Shown here: positions 8,348-18,317 of the stretch, piece by piece
How the letters are laid out: each line of letters starts with the position of its first letter
Numbering within the stretch: the first letter of the stretch is position 1
From: LMUY01 sp964244655
GTDB lineage: Bacteria > Pseudomonadota > Alphaproteobacteria > Acetobacterales > Acetobacteraceae
Direction of reading: 5' to 3'
DNA length: 64,000 nucleotides
NCBI GenBank assembly: GCA_964244655.1
Contig: CAXTJU010000001.1
Location: 1 to 64,000 of the forward strand
Notes under the pieces: generated by a model
The model's input: only the letters and a program-made list of their open reading frames with translations
Databases searched by the model: none
What the model was told of the DNA's origin: nothing
Translations under genes and position numbers: made by a program

Positions 8348-10719
8348 GCACCTGGCCGTGGCTGCTCGCGGCCCTGGCGCTGGCCGGGCCGGCCGGCGCG
8401 GACGAGCTGGCGCTGCCCGCCCCGGCCCTGGACCCGGCAGGGCCGGTGATGGCGCTCTGGAAGCCGTCGCCGGCCGCCGCGGGCACCCTGCAGCTGGACT
8501 GGACCGACTCGCTGGGCCGCCTGGTGGAGCGGCATCGGGTGGCCGTGGGGGTGGCGGACCTGGAGACGGCCGTGCCGCTGGACCTGCGCCGCGCCGTGGC
8601 CGCGGACAACCGCGTGGCGACGCGCTTCCAGCCGCAGGATGGCGGGGCGGAGCGGCAGGCGGAGGCGTCCTTCACCCTGCGCGCGCCGCCGGGCTGGCCG
8701 GGCTATCAGGTGCTGATGTGGCAGGACCAGCCGCCGGCGGCCTTGGCAGCGCTGCGGGGAGCCGGCGTGACCGGCACCGCCCTGCTGCATCCGCCCGGGG
8801 CAATGGAGGCGCGGCGGACGGCAGGCCTGCGCTGGTATACCGAAAACCTTGCGACCGACTTCTACGCGTCCTATCACCGCTACACCCCAGGCCGCGCCGT
8901 GACCTGGCGGTTTGACGCCGCCCGCGTGCAGCACCGCGCCGACCCCGCCGACCCCACGGTGTTCGAGCGTGTCCCCAGCCTATCCGACCCGGCCTGGCTC
9001 GATGCCATCGCGGTGCGGCTGGAACGGATCGCTTGGCAGCAAGCGGCCTTCCGCCCCCTGTTCCACAACCTTGCCGACGAGGGCGGCATCGCCGACCTGG
9101 CCGCCGCATGGGACTTCGACCGCTCCGCCCCCTCGCTGGCCGCCATGCGGGCCTGGCTGCAGCAGCGTTACGGCTCGCTGGCCGGGTTGAACCAGGCCTG
9201 GGGCACAGGCTTTGCCGCGTGGGATGCGGTGCAGCCGACCCTGACCGACGACGCCATCCGCAGCGACGCCGCCATCCCCGCCTGGATGGATGGCAAGGCC
9301 TGGATGGACACCGCCTATGCCCACGCCGTCCGCGCCGGGGCCGCCGCCTTCCGCCGCGGCGACCCGGCGGCGCTGGCCGGGCTGGAAGGCGCGCAGCCGC
9401 CGGGCTGGGGCGGCTACGACTACGGCCAGCTCGCCGGGGCGGCCGATGTCATGGAAATCTACGACGCCGGCAACGCGGTCGAGATTGCCCGCTCCCTGAA
9501 CCCGGCGCTGCGCGTGCTCACCACCAGCGGCGCCAGCGGTCCGGCGGAACGGCAGCGCCTCTGGCACGAGTGGCTGCTGGGCGGCCAGGGCCTGGTGCTG
9601 TGGGACGACCCGGCCAGCTTCATGGCCGCGGACGGCCAGCCCGGGCCGCGCGCCGCGGAGTTCGCGCCCCTGCTGCGGGTGCTGCGAGGGGCCGCCGGGT
9701 CGCAGTGGCTGGATACGCTGCCGGAGCCGGCCCAGGTGGCGATCCTGTACTCGCAGCCCAGCTTCCGCATGACCTGGCTGCTCGACCGCCGGGCGGACGG
9801 CAAGCCCTGGACGGACCGCGACGCCGAGGCCGAGTTCGCCGCCAACGACGCCTGGCACGCCGCCAACCGCCGCGCCGCCCAGGCTTTGGCGGGGCTGGGG
9901 ACGCCCGCCCGCTGGATCACGCCGGAGGGGCTGGCCGCCGCTGGCATGGAGGGCGTTCGCGTCCTGGTGCTGCCGCACAGCATTGCCCTCTCGGATGCCG
10001 AGATGGCCGCGGTCCGGCGGTTCGCGGCGGGAGACGGCCTGGTGCTGGGCGACGAGCCGGCCGGCCGCTACGACGAACTGGGCCGGGCGCGGCGCGTGCC
10101 GCTTGCTGTGCAGGTGCCGGAGGCGATGCGTGCGGACGGGGCGGACCTGAGCGAGTTGGCCGGGCTGCTGGCCGCTGCGGGAGCGCCGCCGCCGCTGCGG
10201 CTGTTCGACCCGGACGGCGAACCGGCGCGCGACCTGGATGTGCGCCTGGCCCATGCCGGCGGCGTGCTGCTCATCGGCTTGCAGCGCCTGCCGGGCGGCA
10301 GTGGCGGCGACGTCCTGCTCCGCCTGCCGCAGCCTGCCTTCGTCCAACCGCTGCTGGGCGGCGCGGCAGTCCAAGCCGACCACCTCACCCTTCAGCTCGG
10401 CCCGGTGGACCCGGTGGTGCTGGCAGTGTCGCCAAGGCCGATCCCGGCCGTCGTCCTGGACGGCCCGGAGGACGCCGCGCCGGGCGACCTGGTGGAGTTC
10501 CGCCTGTCGCTGGCGGGCGAGGCGGCGCACTGGGTGGACATCGCCGTCACCGGGCCGGACGGCGCCGTGCCGGCGTTGGCGGAAACCATCCGCGTGCCGC
10601 CCGGCGTCAGCCCATGGCGGCTGCGCCTGGCCCTCTCGGACCCGCCCGGCCCGTGGCACGTGCAGGTGACGGACACGCTCGGCGGCGGTCCCGTCCAGGT
10701 GGCCCTTGCGGTCCGATAG
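8344..10719 (+). CDS. exported GH42-like beta-galactosidase family protein
   Basis: 791 residues with an N-terminal signal peptide (LLAALALAGPAGA). A TIM-barrel part contains FHNLADEGG and MRAWLQQRYGSLAGLNQAWGT, typical of GH42-type beta-galactosidases, and residues about 480-600 (VRVLVLPHSIALSDAEM) match the glutamine-amidotransferase-like trimerisation domain found after that barrel. The C-terminus is beta-rich. I could not confirm both catalytic glutamates by eye, so activity and substrate are open. GTG start overlaps the stop of the beta-helix gene. Exported GH42-like enzymes next to beta-helix proteins suggest work on an envelope or environmental polysaccharide; this is inference. Confidence 0.65.
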   Translation: MSTWPWLLAALALAGPAGADELALPAPALDPAGPVMALWKPSPAAAGTLQLDWTDSLGRLVERHRVAVGVADLETAVPLDLRRAVAADNRVATRFQPQDGGAERQAEASFTLRAPPGWPGYQVLMWQDQPPAALAALRGAGVTGTALLHPPGAMEARRTAGLRWYTENLATDFYASYHRYTPGRAVTWRFDAARVQHRADPADPTVFERVPSLSDPAWLDAIAVRLERIAWQQAAFRPLFHNLADEGGIADLAAAWDFDRSAPSLAAMRAWLQQRYGSLAGLNQAWGTGFAAWDAVQPTLTDDAIRSDAAIPAWMDGKAWMDTAYAHAVRAGAAAFRRGDPAALAGLEGAQPPGWGGYDYGQLAGAADVMEIYDAGNAVEIARSLNPALRVLTTSGASGPAERQRLWHEWLLGGQGLVLWDDPASFMAADGQPGPRAAEFAPLLRVLRGAAGSQWLDTLPEPAQVAILYSQPSFRMTWLLDRRADGKPWTDRDAEAEFAANDAWHAANRRAAQALAGLGTPARWITPEGLAAAGMEGVRVLVLPHSIALSDAEMAAVRRFAAGDGLVLGDEPAGRYDELGRARRVPLAVQVPEAMRADGADLSELAGLLAAAGAPPPLRLFDPDGEPARDLDVRLAHAGGVLLIGLQRLPGGSGGDVLLRLPQPAFVQPLLGGAAVQADHLTLQLGPVDPVVLAVSPRPIPAVVLDGPEDAAPGDLVEFRLSLAGEAAHWVDIAVTGPDGAVPALAETIRVPPGVSPWRLRLALSDPPGPWHVQVTDTLGGGPVQVALAVR

Positions 10720-10726
10720 GCGGCCA

Positions 10727-12541
10727 TCAGGATGGGGCGGCGCCCTCTGGAGCCAGGCCGTACAGGGTCCAGCCGGAAACCGGCTCATGGGCGACAGGGT
10801 GCAGCCAGCCTGGCGGATCGCCCGCGTTGAGCCGGTCGTACAAGGTTGTGGGCGGGTGACCCAGCGCGGCGGCCTCGGACGGGTCGGGGCAGATCAGGAC
10901 GTAGTCCACCTTGGCCGCCGCCAGCTCGGATGGGACGGCGTCCAGGCTGCTGGCCTGCCACGCCGCCCGCAGCCGCATGTAGCCGGCGATGCCTGTATGA
11001 TATAGCGACCCTACGATCTTCACGCCGGTCCGGTAGAGCAGCTCAGGGCCGGCGTTCACGTCCGCCAGGATCACGTGGCCCGCGTAGGGCGACAGGAGGG
11101 CAGAGGCCGCCGGCAACGAGCATTGCAGCTCGCCGGCCTTGCGCGGCGCCGCCTGCTCGGCCTCAGCCTTGGTGATGAGCATTTGGCCCAGGAGCCCGGG
11201 CACGCAGAGGAACCCGGCCAGCAAGCCGGGCCGCAGCAGCACGCGCCACCGCTTGGCCCCGGGGCGGCTGACGCGGGCAAGCAACATGGGCAGCATCACC
11301 GCCGCGCCCGCCGCCGGGTAGATCGAGAAGCGCAGGTGCATGATGGCAAGCGTGAGGCTCGCGACCCCGCAGAGCCCCGCATAGCCCCACAGCATCTGCG
11401 GCAAAGAATCCGCCCGCCCGGCACGCAACCCGGTGGCGACGAAGGCGAACGCGGCCAGCACGGCCAGGACTCCGCTCAATGCGAAAAGCGTGAACAGGCC
11501 CGGCGTCCGCAGCGGCTGCATTTCCTGGATGCTGCCGAAGAAGGCCGCCGCCTCATCGGGCGTCATCAGGCCTGCGAGGCCTCGCAGGTAGGCCGGGAAC
11601 AGGGCCAGCCAGACGGCCGCGGCCGCGGCGCAGACGATGCCGATGGCGGCGAAGCGCCTTGGCAGCGTCAAGCGGGCGAGGCACGGCGCGTGCGGAACCC
11701 AGCACGCCGCGCAGACGAGAAGACTGAAGACGAAGAACGCAGCCGAGAGGCGGTCCAGTTCCGGCGCGCCACGCCCGGCAAGCGGCGGGTCGAGCAAGAG
11801 CCCGAACGCGATGACGGCGAGCAGGCAGCTTCCGGCGGCGGCGAGGGCCCTGGCGACTGCAGGCGACGGCCGGGCGGCCCAGGAGACGAAAATGCCGCCG
11901 AACGCCATCATGCCGTAGGGCATCGCCTCCGGGCTGAGCCAGATGCCGAGGCCGACGAAGCAGCCGGCCAGCCCGCCGGCCCGCAGGCTGCCGAACGCCG
12001 CCCGGCCGGCTGCCCCCCAAGCGGCCACAGCGAGGGCCACCAGCGCCACGTGATGCGTCACGTCGCCGAGCTGGCCGTAGTTCAGGATCGGCGGCGCCAG
12101 GGCTGCGGCGACCGGGGCCGTCCACAGCCACTCCCGCGAGGCGAGCGGCGCTGCGGCCCACGCGCACAGGAGGCCGAGCGCAGCCACCGAGAGCGGTCCG
12201 ATGAGAACGCCCGCCCAGTACAGCGCCGATGCAGGAGGCAACGCCAGCCGCAGCGGCGCACGCAACAGGAGAATGAGGCCGTCCATGAGATGCGACCATG
12301 GCAGCGCCACGCCGCCGCCGGAGGAGTCGCGTGCGACCGCGTTCCCAAACCAGTGCCCCGCGTCCAACGCGTCCCGCAGGCGCAGCAGCGTCATGTAGCT
12401 GTCAGGGTCTTGCAGCGTGCCCTGCATGACCAGGGCAGGGTTATGCGGCTTGGCCAGCAGGAGGATTGTCAATGCGACCAGGACGTAGATCGCGTAGTCT
12501 CGGCGGGATGGCGCATGAGGGTTAAGGAGGGCCACCGTCAT
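10727..12541 (-). CDS. polytopic membrane protein, GT-C glycosyltransferase-like
   Basis: 604 residues with roughly 11-13 hydrophobic segments and a soluble C-terminal domain of about 150 residues. The first periplasmic loop carries QDPDSYMTLLRLRD, then WFGNAVARD and LPWSHLMD. That acidic-loop pattern recalls the D-D-Y...RD...HWSRLVD proteins common in alphaproteobacteria and the first-loop acidic motif of GT-C transferases that use polyprenyl-linked sugars. No function is established. ATG 12541 was chosen as the first Met before the first membrane helix (YAIYVLVALTILLLA); the long upstream open frame is antisense to dcd. It converges with the GH42-like gene, seven bases apart. Confidence 0.72.
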   Translation of the reverse strand: MTVALLNPHAPSRRDYAIYVLVALTILLLAKPHNPALVMQGTLQDPDSYMTLLRLRDALDAGHWFGNAVARDSSGGGVALPWSHLMDGLILLLRAPLRLALPPASALYWAGVLIGPLSVAALGLLCAWAAAPLASREWLWTAPVAAALAPPILNYGQLGDVTHHVALVALAVAAWGAAGRAAFGSLRAGGLAGCFVGLGIWLSPEAMPYGMMAFGGIFVSWAARPSPAVARALAAAGSCLLAVIAFGLLLDPPLAGRGAPELDRLSAAFFVFSLLVCAACWVPHAPCLARLTLPRRFAAIGIVCAAAAAVWLALFPAYLRGLAGLMTPDEAAAFFGSIQEMQPLRTPGLFTLFALSGVLAVLAAFAFVATGLRAGRADSLPQMLWGYAGLCGVASLTLAIMHLRFSIYPAAGAAVMLPMLLARVSRPGAKRWRVLLRPGLLAGFLCVPGLLGQMLITKAEAEQAAPRKAGELQCSLPAASALLSPYAGHVILADVNAGPELLYRTGVKIVGSLYHTGIAGYMRLRAAWQASSLDAVPSELAAAKVDYVLICPDPSEAAALGHPPTTLYDRLNAGDPPGWLHPVAHEPVSGWTLYGLAPEGAAPS

Positions 12542-12703
12542 AGCTGCTTTGCTCGATCCCGTGCCGGACTTGCGTGTGCAAACCCACGCTAGGCGCAACA
12601 CGCTAAGCAAGCGTGTATGCCTGGCAGGCCCGGGACCCGGCGGGTTTGCCCCTTCACGCCCGCGTGCGCTAGACCGGCCCTTCTTAGCCGGAGACGCCCG
12701 CCC

Positions 12704-13258
12704 ATGCCCGTGATGGCCGACCGCTGGATACGCCGCATGGCGCAGGACCATGCCATGATCGAGCCGTTCACCGAGGCGCAGAAGCGGGACGGGGTGATCA
12801 GTTACGGCCTGTCCTCCTACGGCTACGATGCCCGGGTGGCAGACGAGTTCAAGATTTTCACCAACGTGGACAGCGCCGTGGTGGACCCCAAGGCGTTCAA
12901 CCCGGACAGCTTCGTGGACCGCCGCGGCCCCGTGGCCACCATCCCGCCCAACAGCTTCGCGCTGGCCCACACCATCGAATACTTCCGCATCCCGCGCGAC
13001 ATCCTGGTCGTCTGCCTCGGCAAATCGACCTATGCGCGCTGCGGCATCATCGTGAACGTGACGCCGCTGGAACCGGAATGGGAAGGCCAGGTCACCATCG
13101 AGATCAGCAACACCACCCCCCTGCCCGCCCGCGTCTATGCCGGCGAGGGCATCTGCCAGTTCCTGTTCCTGGCCGGCTCGGAGCCGTGCGAGACCAGCTA
13201 CGCCGACCGTGCCGGCAAGTACATGCGCCAGCGCGGCACCAGCCTGCCGCGGATGTGA
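12704..13258 (+). CDS. dcd: dCTP deaminase
   Basis: 184 residues, the standard length. It deaminates dCTP to dUTP, which is then converted to dUMP for thymidylate synthesis. The signature GKSTYARCGIIVNVTPLEPEWEG covers the nucleotide-binding Ser/Arg and catalytic Glu region, and SSYGYDARV and the C-terminal KYMRQRGTSLPRM are typical. The start has GGAG about ten bases upstream. murA starts four bases after its stop, a common pairing in this group, so the two are likely co-transcribed from a promoter in the 162-base gap shared with the divergent membrane protein gene. Confidence 0.95.
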   Translation: MPVMADRWIRRMAQDHAMIEPFTEAQKRDGVISYGLSSYGYDARVADEFKIFTNVDSAVVDPKAFNPDSFVDRRGPVATIPPNSFALAHTIEYFRIPRDILVVCLGKSTYARCGIIVNVTPLEPEWEGQVTIEISNTTPLPARVYAGEGICQFLFLAGSEPCETSYADRAGKYMRQRGTSLPRM

Positions 13259-13262
13259 GGAG

Positions 13263-14531
<1,269 letters not shown>

Positions 14532-14534
14532 CCC

Positions 14535-15173
14535 TCAGTCCTGCTTGCGGCAGGGCATCTGCCCGGCCGCGATCAGCGCGTCCGTGATCGCGACCATGCG
14601 GCGGCCTTGATGATAAGCGGCGTCCAGGTCCTCCTGCCGGGGCGGCCGGTTTTCCGCGCCGACGATGGCGGACGCACCGTAAGGCGACCCGGCTTCCAGC
14701 ATCGCCTCGTCCGTGTAGCCAGTCGGCACGATGACCATGCCGAGATGGGCCATGGGCGGGTAGAGTGACATGGTGACCACCTCCGTGCCGCCATGCGGCC
14801 AGGACGCCGTGGCAAACGCGCCACCCACCTTGCCGGCCAGCGTGCCCTTCTTCCACTGCGGGCCGAGTTGGTCGAGGAATGCCTTCAGCTCCGTGGCCAT
14901 CGCGCCGAAATAGCAGGGCGTGCCGAACAGGATCGCATCGGCCCAGTCGGCGTCCTTCGTGGTTGGGGCGTCGTACAGCGCGTTTTGCCGCTGCGCGTTC
15001 TCCATCCAGCCTTTGCCCTGGGACATGATCTCGGCGCCCACCACCTCGCGGGCCCGGCGCAGCCGCACATCGGCGCCGGCCTCCTGCGCGCCTTTGGCCA
15101 CTGCCTTGGCGAGCGTCTCGATCGAGCCGCTGCGGGAGTAGAAGGCGATGAGCAGGCGGGTGGGTTCGGCCAT
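14535..15173 (-). CDS. wrbA: NAD(P)H:quinone oxidoreductase type IV (WrbA flavoprotein)
   Basis: 212 residues, flavodoxin-like. The FMN phosphate loop SRSGSIETLAKAVA is at the N-terminus; FGTPCYFGAMATELKAF and FATASWPHGGTE are characteristic of WrbA. It reduces quinones by two electrons with NAD(P)H, protecting against one-electron redox cycling. The C-terminus is slightly extended (GQMPCRKQD). It lies 62 bases downstream of the glycolate-oxidase operon in the same direction and could be read through from it. Confidence 0.93.
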   Translation of the reverse strand: MAEPTRLLIAFYSRSGSIETLAKAVAKGAQEAGADVRLRRAREVVGAEIMSQGKGWMENAQRQNALYDAPTTKDADWADAILFGTPCYFGAMATELKAFLDQLGPQWKKGTLAGKVGGAFATASWPHGGTEVVTMSLYPPMAHLGMVIVPTGYTDEAMLEAGSPYGASAIVGAENRPPRQEDLDAAYHQGRRMVAITDALIAAGQMPCRKQD

Positions 15174-15235
15174 GGTTGGTCTCCGGTAGGATACCCCAGC
15201 AGATGATGACGTGGCGCCCAGCGGAAAGAAGCCGG

Positions 15236-15787
15236 CTAGGTCACGTCTCCGAACGCCCGCCGCTTGAGGTCCTGCAGCCGATCATTGCCGCCGGACGTCT
15301 TTGGGTCCAGCGCCAGGGCGCGGCCCCATGCCTCGTAGGCGCCCTTCCAGTCACCGCGCTGCTCGGCGATGTGGGACAAATCCTCCAGCGCCATGAACTG
15401 CCGCGGCTCGCGCTTGATGACTTCGGCGATGTCCCGCTCCGCGCCTGCCGGGTCGCCCAGGCGGGAGCGGGCCATCGCGCGGCCATGCCATCCCTCTTGC
15501 AAGTCCGGCTGCAAATCCAGCGCGGCGTCAAAGTCGTCCAGCGCCTCGGACGGGTTGGCCTCTACCCCATCCATGCCGTGCATGAGCAGCAGCTTGGTGG
15601 CAGGCGTCGCCTGTGCGAGCCACTGCCCTTGGATTGCCCCCTCGATGGTCGTCGCGGCGCTCTCGTCCGGCGCCACTGCCAACATGCCAAACAGCCGGTC
15701 CAACATCTGCTCCCGCGTCGGCTGCGCGGGCGCCTGGGCGGCGGCTGGCATCGCCAGCAACAGCGCCAGGGCAGACGGCCGGATCAT
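15236..15787 (-). CDS. exported TPR protein linked to the glycolate oxidase operon
   Basis: 183 residues with a signal peptide ending AAAQA near residue 19 and two to three tetratricopeptide-like units (ALDDFDAALDLQPDLQEGWHGRAMA, MALEDLSHIAEQRGDWKGAYEAWGRALALDP, quoted here as landmarks around residues 84-170). No catalytic motif. Its ATG overlaps the glcF stop (ATGA), so it is translated with the glycolate operon, although a periplasmic TPR protein has no known role in glycolate oxidation. The association may simply be transcriptional convenience conserved in the clade. Confidence 0.78.
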   Translation of the reverse strand: MIRPSALALLLAMPAAAQAPAQPTREQMLDRLFGMLAVAPDESAATTIEGAIQGQWLAQATPATKLLLMHGMDGVEANPSEALDDFDAALDLQPDLQEGWHGRAMARSRLGDPAGAERDIAEVIKREPRQFMALEDLSHIAEQRGDWKGAYEAWGRALALDPKTSGGNDRLQDLKRRAFGDVT

Positions 15788-17094
15788 GCGGCCTGCGCCG
15801 TCGGGTCAGGCACGCCCTGGGGACGCGGGCCGCCTGCCATCCAGTCCAGCAGCTCGACCGTATGGACGGTTGGTAGGCCGCCGCCGGCCAGCTGCGTCAG
15901 GCAACCGATGTTGCCGGCCGCAATGAGGTCTGGCTGGGTGCGGCGGATGTTATCCAGCTTGCGCTCTCGCAAGCGTCCGGCGATCTCCGGCTGCAGCAGG
16001 TTGTAAGTGCCCGCCGAGCCGCAGCACAGGTGCCCTTCCGCCGGCTCCGCCACGGTGAACCCGGCGTTGCGCAACAGGCCCTTCGGCTGGGTCAGCACCT
16101 GCTGCCCATGCTGCAAGGAGCAGGCGGCATGGTAGGCCACCACCAGCCCCGGCGGCTCCCGGCTCGGCATGTAGCCGGCGTTGAACAGGAACTCGGACAC
16201 GTCCTTCGCCAGGGAGGACACGCGCTCGGCCGCTTCCCGCTCCGGCTCGTTGCGGAACATGTAGCCGTAATCCTTGAGCGTGGTGCCGCAACCGGAGGTG
16301 TTGACCAGGATGGCATCCAGCCCCTTCCCATCCGCCTCGGCGGTCCAGGCGGCGATGTTGGCGCGAGCGGAGGCCATCGCTGGGTCATGCTGGCCCATGT
16401 GGTGGGTCAGCGCGCCGCAGCAGCCGGCGGCCGGCGGCACTACCACGTCATAGCCCATGCGGGTGACGAGGCGAATGGTGGCCTCGTTGATGGAAGGCGC
16501 CAACACTTGCTGCGCGCAGCCGGCCAGCAACGCCACCCGGCCGCGGCGCTCGCCTTCGGCTAGGTGCACGCCGTTCACCCCGCGGCGGGGCGGCAGGGTG
16601 GCGGGTGCGAGGTCCAGCATGGCGCGCAGCCGCCCGCCGAGCACGCCGCCAGGGATCAGGCCGCGGAACGGCTTGGCCAGCCGCGCGCCCAGCATGGCCA
16701 GCCGCATCCGGCCGGGATGGGGCAGTACGCGCACCAGCACGTCGCGCAACAGGCGCTCGTGCCAGGGTCGGCGATAAGTTTCGGCAATGTAGCGGCGGCC
16801 GTGATCCACCAGGTGCATGTAGTTCACCCCGGAGGGGCAGGTGGTCATGCAGGACAGGCAGCTAAGGCAGCGATCCACGTGCTTGACCACCTCGGCCGTG
16901 GCAGGCCGGCCTGACTCAAGCATGTCCTTTATCAGGTAGATGCGCCCGCGTGGGCTGTCCAGCTCGTCGCTCAGCAGCACGAAGGTGGGGCAGGTCGCGG
17001 TGCACATGCCGCAATGCACGCAGGTCCGCAGCACCTTGTTGGCGGAGGCCGTCTCCGGGTCGCGCAGCTGCTCGGCGGTGAAACTGGTTTGCAC
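15784..17094 (-). CDS. glcF: glycolate oxidase iron-sulfur subunit
   Basis: 436 residues. Two bacterial ferredoxin-type 4Fe-4S motifs are clear, CVHCGMCTATCP near residue 25 and CLSCLSCMTTCP near residue 76, followed by the two CCG domains (AGCCGALTHHMGQHD and LCCGSAGTYNLLQP) typical of GlcF-type electron-transfer subunits. With GlcD and GlcE it oxidises glycolate to glyoxylate at the membrane and passes electrons to the quinone pool. Separated from glcE by one base and overlapping the TPR gene by four. Confidence 0.95.
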   Translation of the reverse strand: MQTSFTAEQLRDPETASANKVLRTCVHCGMCTATCPTFVLLSDELDSPRGRIYLIKDMLESGRPATAEVVKHVDRCLSCLSCMTTCPSGVNYMHLVDHGRRYIAETYRRPWHERLLRDVLVRVLPHPGRMRLAMLGARLAKPFRGLIPGGVLGGRLRAMLDLAPATLPPRRGVNGVHLAEGERRGRVALLAGCAQQVLAPSINEATIRLVTRMGYDVVVPPAAGCCGALTHHMGQHDPAMASARANIAAWTAEADGKGLDAILVNTSGCGTTLKDYGYMFRNEPEREAAERVSSLAKDVSEFLFNAGYMPSREPPGLVVAYHAACSLQHGQQVLTQPKGLLRNAGFTVAEPAEGHLCCGSAGTYNLLQPEIAGRLRERKLDNIRRTQPDLIAAGNIGCLTQLAGGGLPTVHTVELLDWMAGGPRPQGVPDPTAQAA

Positions 17095-17095
17095 G

Positions 17096-18307
17096 CTACA
17101 CTCCTGCGGCCATGCGCCCGGGATTGAGGATGGAAACCGGGTCCATCACGGATTTGACCCGGCGGCTGATGGCGGCAAGGGCCGGCGGCTCCGGCGGCAC
17201 CACGGCGACGGAGGCGCGCATGCCCTCGGGGCCGCGCATCAGCGTCCAAGTGCCGCCTGATGCCGAGGCGGCGGTCATGACCTCGTCGTGCGCCGCCGGG
17301 TCGCCAGCAAGCCAGACAAGGCCGCCGCCCCAATCGAGGAAGCCGTGAAGCCCGGTGCTTGCCAGCACATGCGGCCCAGCGGAGGGGCGTACGGACACGC
17401 GCCAGACGGCGTGGCTGGATTCGACTGGGAGCGGCACTGCATCCCGCACGGCACGCCAGGCAACACGGCTGAGGCTGTCGCCCAGCAGTTCTGCGCGGCC
17501 ATGCGGCTCCAGGTCCAGGGCGAGGCGGCCGGTGCGATAGGCAACGGAGGCGGTGAAATCCTCGATCCGCACCAGCGTCACAGACGCGGCGAACCCGGCG
17601 AGGCTGGGCACCCGCGCCGCAGCCTCAGCAGGTAGCCAGGCTGCACCCGACACGCCATAGGGCGAACCCAGCGCCGCGGAGAGCGCCGCCACACCCGCTG
17701 TGGCGTCCAGCCCAGGCAGCACCAGCGTGCCTGTGGCCTCCGGCGCGGGCAGCACCTTCAGGGTGACTTCGGTGATGACGCCGAGCGTGCCGTGACTACC
17801 GGCCAGCAACTTGCAGAGGTCGAGCCCGGTGACGTTCTTGAGCACCCGGCCGCCGGAGTGGAACATGTCGCCGGCGCCATCTACGGCGCGGATGCCCAAA
17901 AGGTGGTCCCGCATGGCGCCGGATGCGATGCGGCGGGGGCCGGACAGGTTGGTGGCGACCACGCCGCCGATCGTCTGGCTGCCCTCGCCGCCGAGCAGGG
18001 CGGATAGGTCGGGCGGCTCGGCGATGAGGTGCTGGCCATGCTCGGCCAGGGCGGCTTCCAGGGCGCCGACGGGCGTGCCCGCGCGGGCGGAGATCACCAG
18101 CTCCTTCGGGGCGTAGAGGGTGATGCCGGTCAGGTTGCGGGTGGACAGGGACCGCGCGGCCTGCACGGGACGGAGCATGGCGCGCTTGGTGCCCGCGCCC
18201 TCGACGAGCAACGGCTCGCGGGCGGCGTGGGCGGCGGCCACGGCCTGGGCGACGCCGGCCTCGTCGGCAGGGGCTTCGGACGGGCGGAGGGCCACCGCGA
18301 CGTTCAC
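17096..18307 (-). CDS. glcE: glycolate oxidase FAD-binding subunit
   Basis: 403 residues. Contains a PCMH/FAD-binding-4 domain, with LLGGEGSQTIGGVVATNLSG and VTGLDLCKLLAGSHGTLGV placing it as GlcE, which is shorter than GlcD and lacks much of the FAD-oxidase C-terminal domain. Structural and electron-transfer partner of GlcD and GlcF. Ten bases separate it from glcD upstream; glcF follows after one base. Confidence 0.93.
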   Translation of the reverse strand: MNVAVALRPSEAPADEAGVAQAVAAAHAAREPLLVEGAGTKRAMLRPVQAARSLSTRNLTGITLYAPKELVISARAGTPVGALEAALAEHGQHLIAEPPDLSALLGGEGSQTIGGVVATNLSGPRRIASGAMRDHLLGIRAVDGAGDMFHSGGRVLKNVTGLDLCKLLAGSHGTLGVITEVTLKVLPAPEATGTLVLPGLDATAGVAALSAALGSPYGVSGAAWLPAEAAARVPSLAGFAASVTLVRIEDFTASVAYRTGRLALDLEPHGRAELLGDSLSRVAWRAVRDAVPLPVESSHAVWRVSVRPSAGPHVLASTGLHGFLDWGGGLVWLAGDPAAHDEVMTAASASGGTWTLMRGPEGMRASVAVVPPEPPALAAISRRVKSVMDPVSILNPGRMAAGV

Positions 18308-18317
18308 GGGCTTTGGC

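Noticed and set aside
8980..10788. 602-codon minus-strand open frame
   Set aside because: Antisense shadow of the GH42-like gene, which has a signal peptide, coupled start and recognisable domains.
11075..12592. 505-codon plus-strand open frame
   Set aside because: Antisense to the membrane protein gene; the product is Arg/Gln/Glu-rich with no hydrophobic core.
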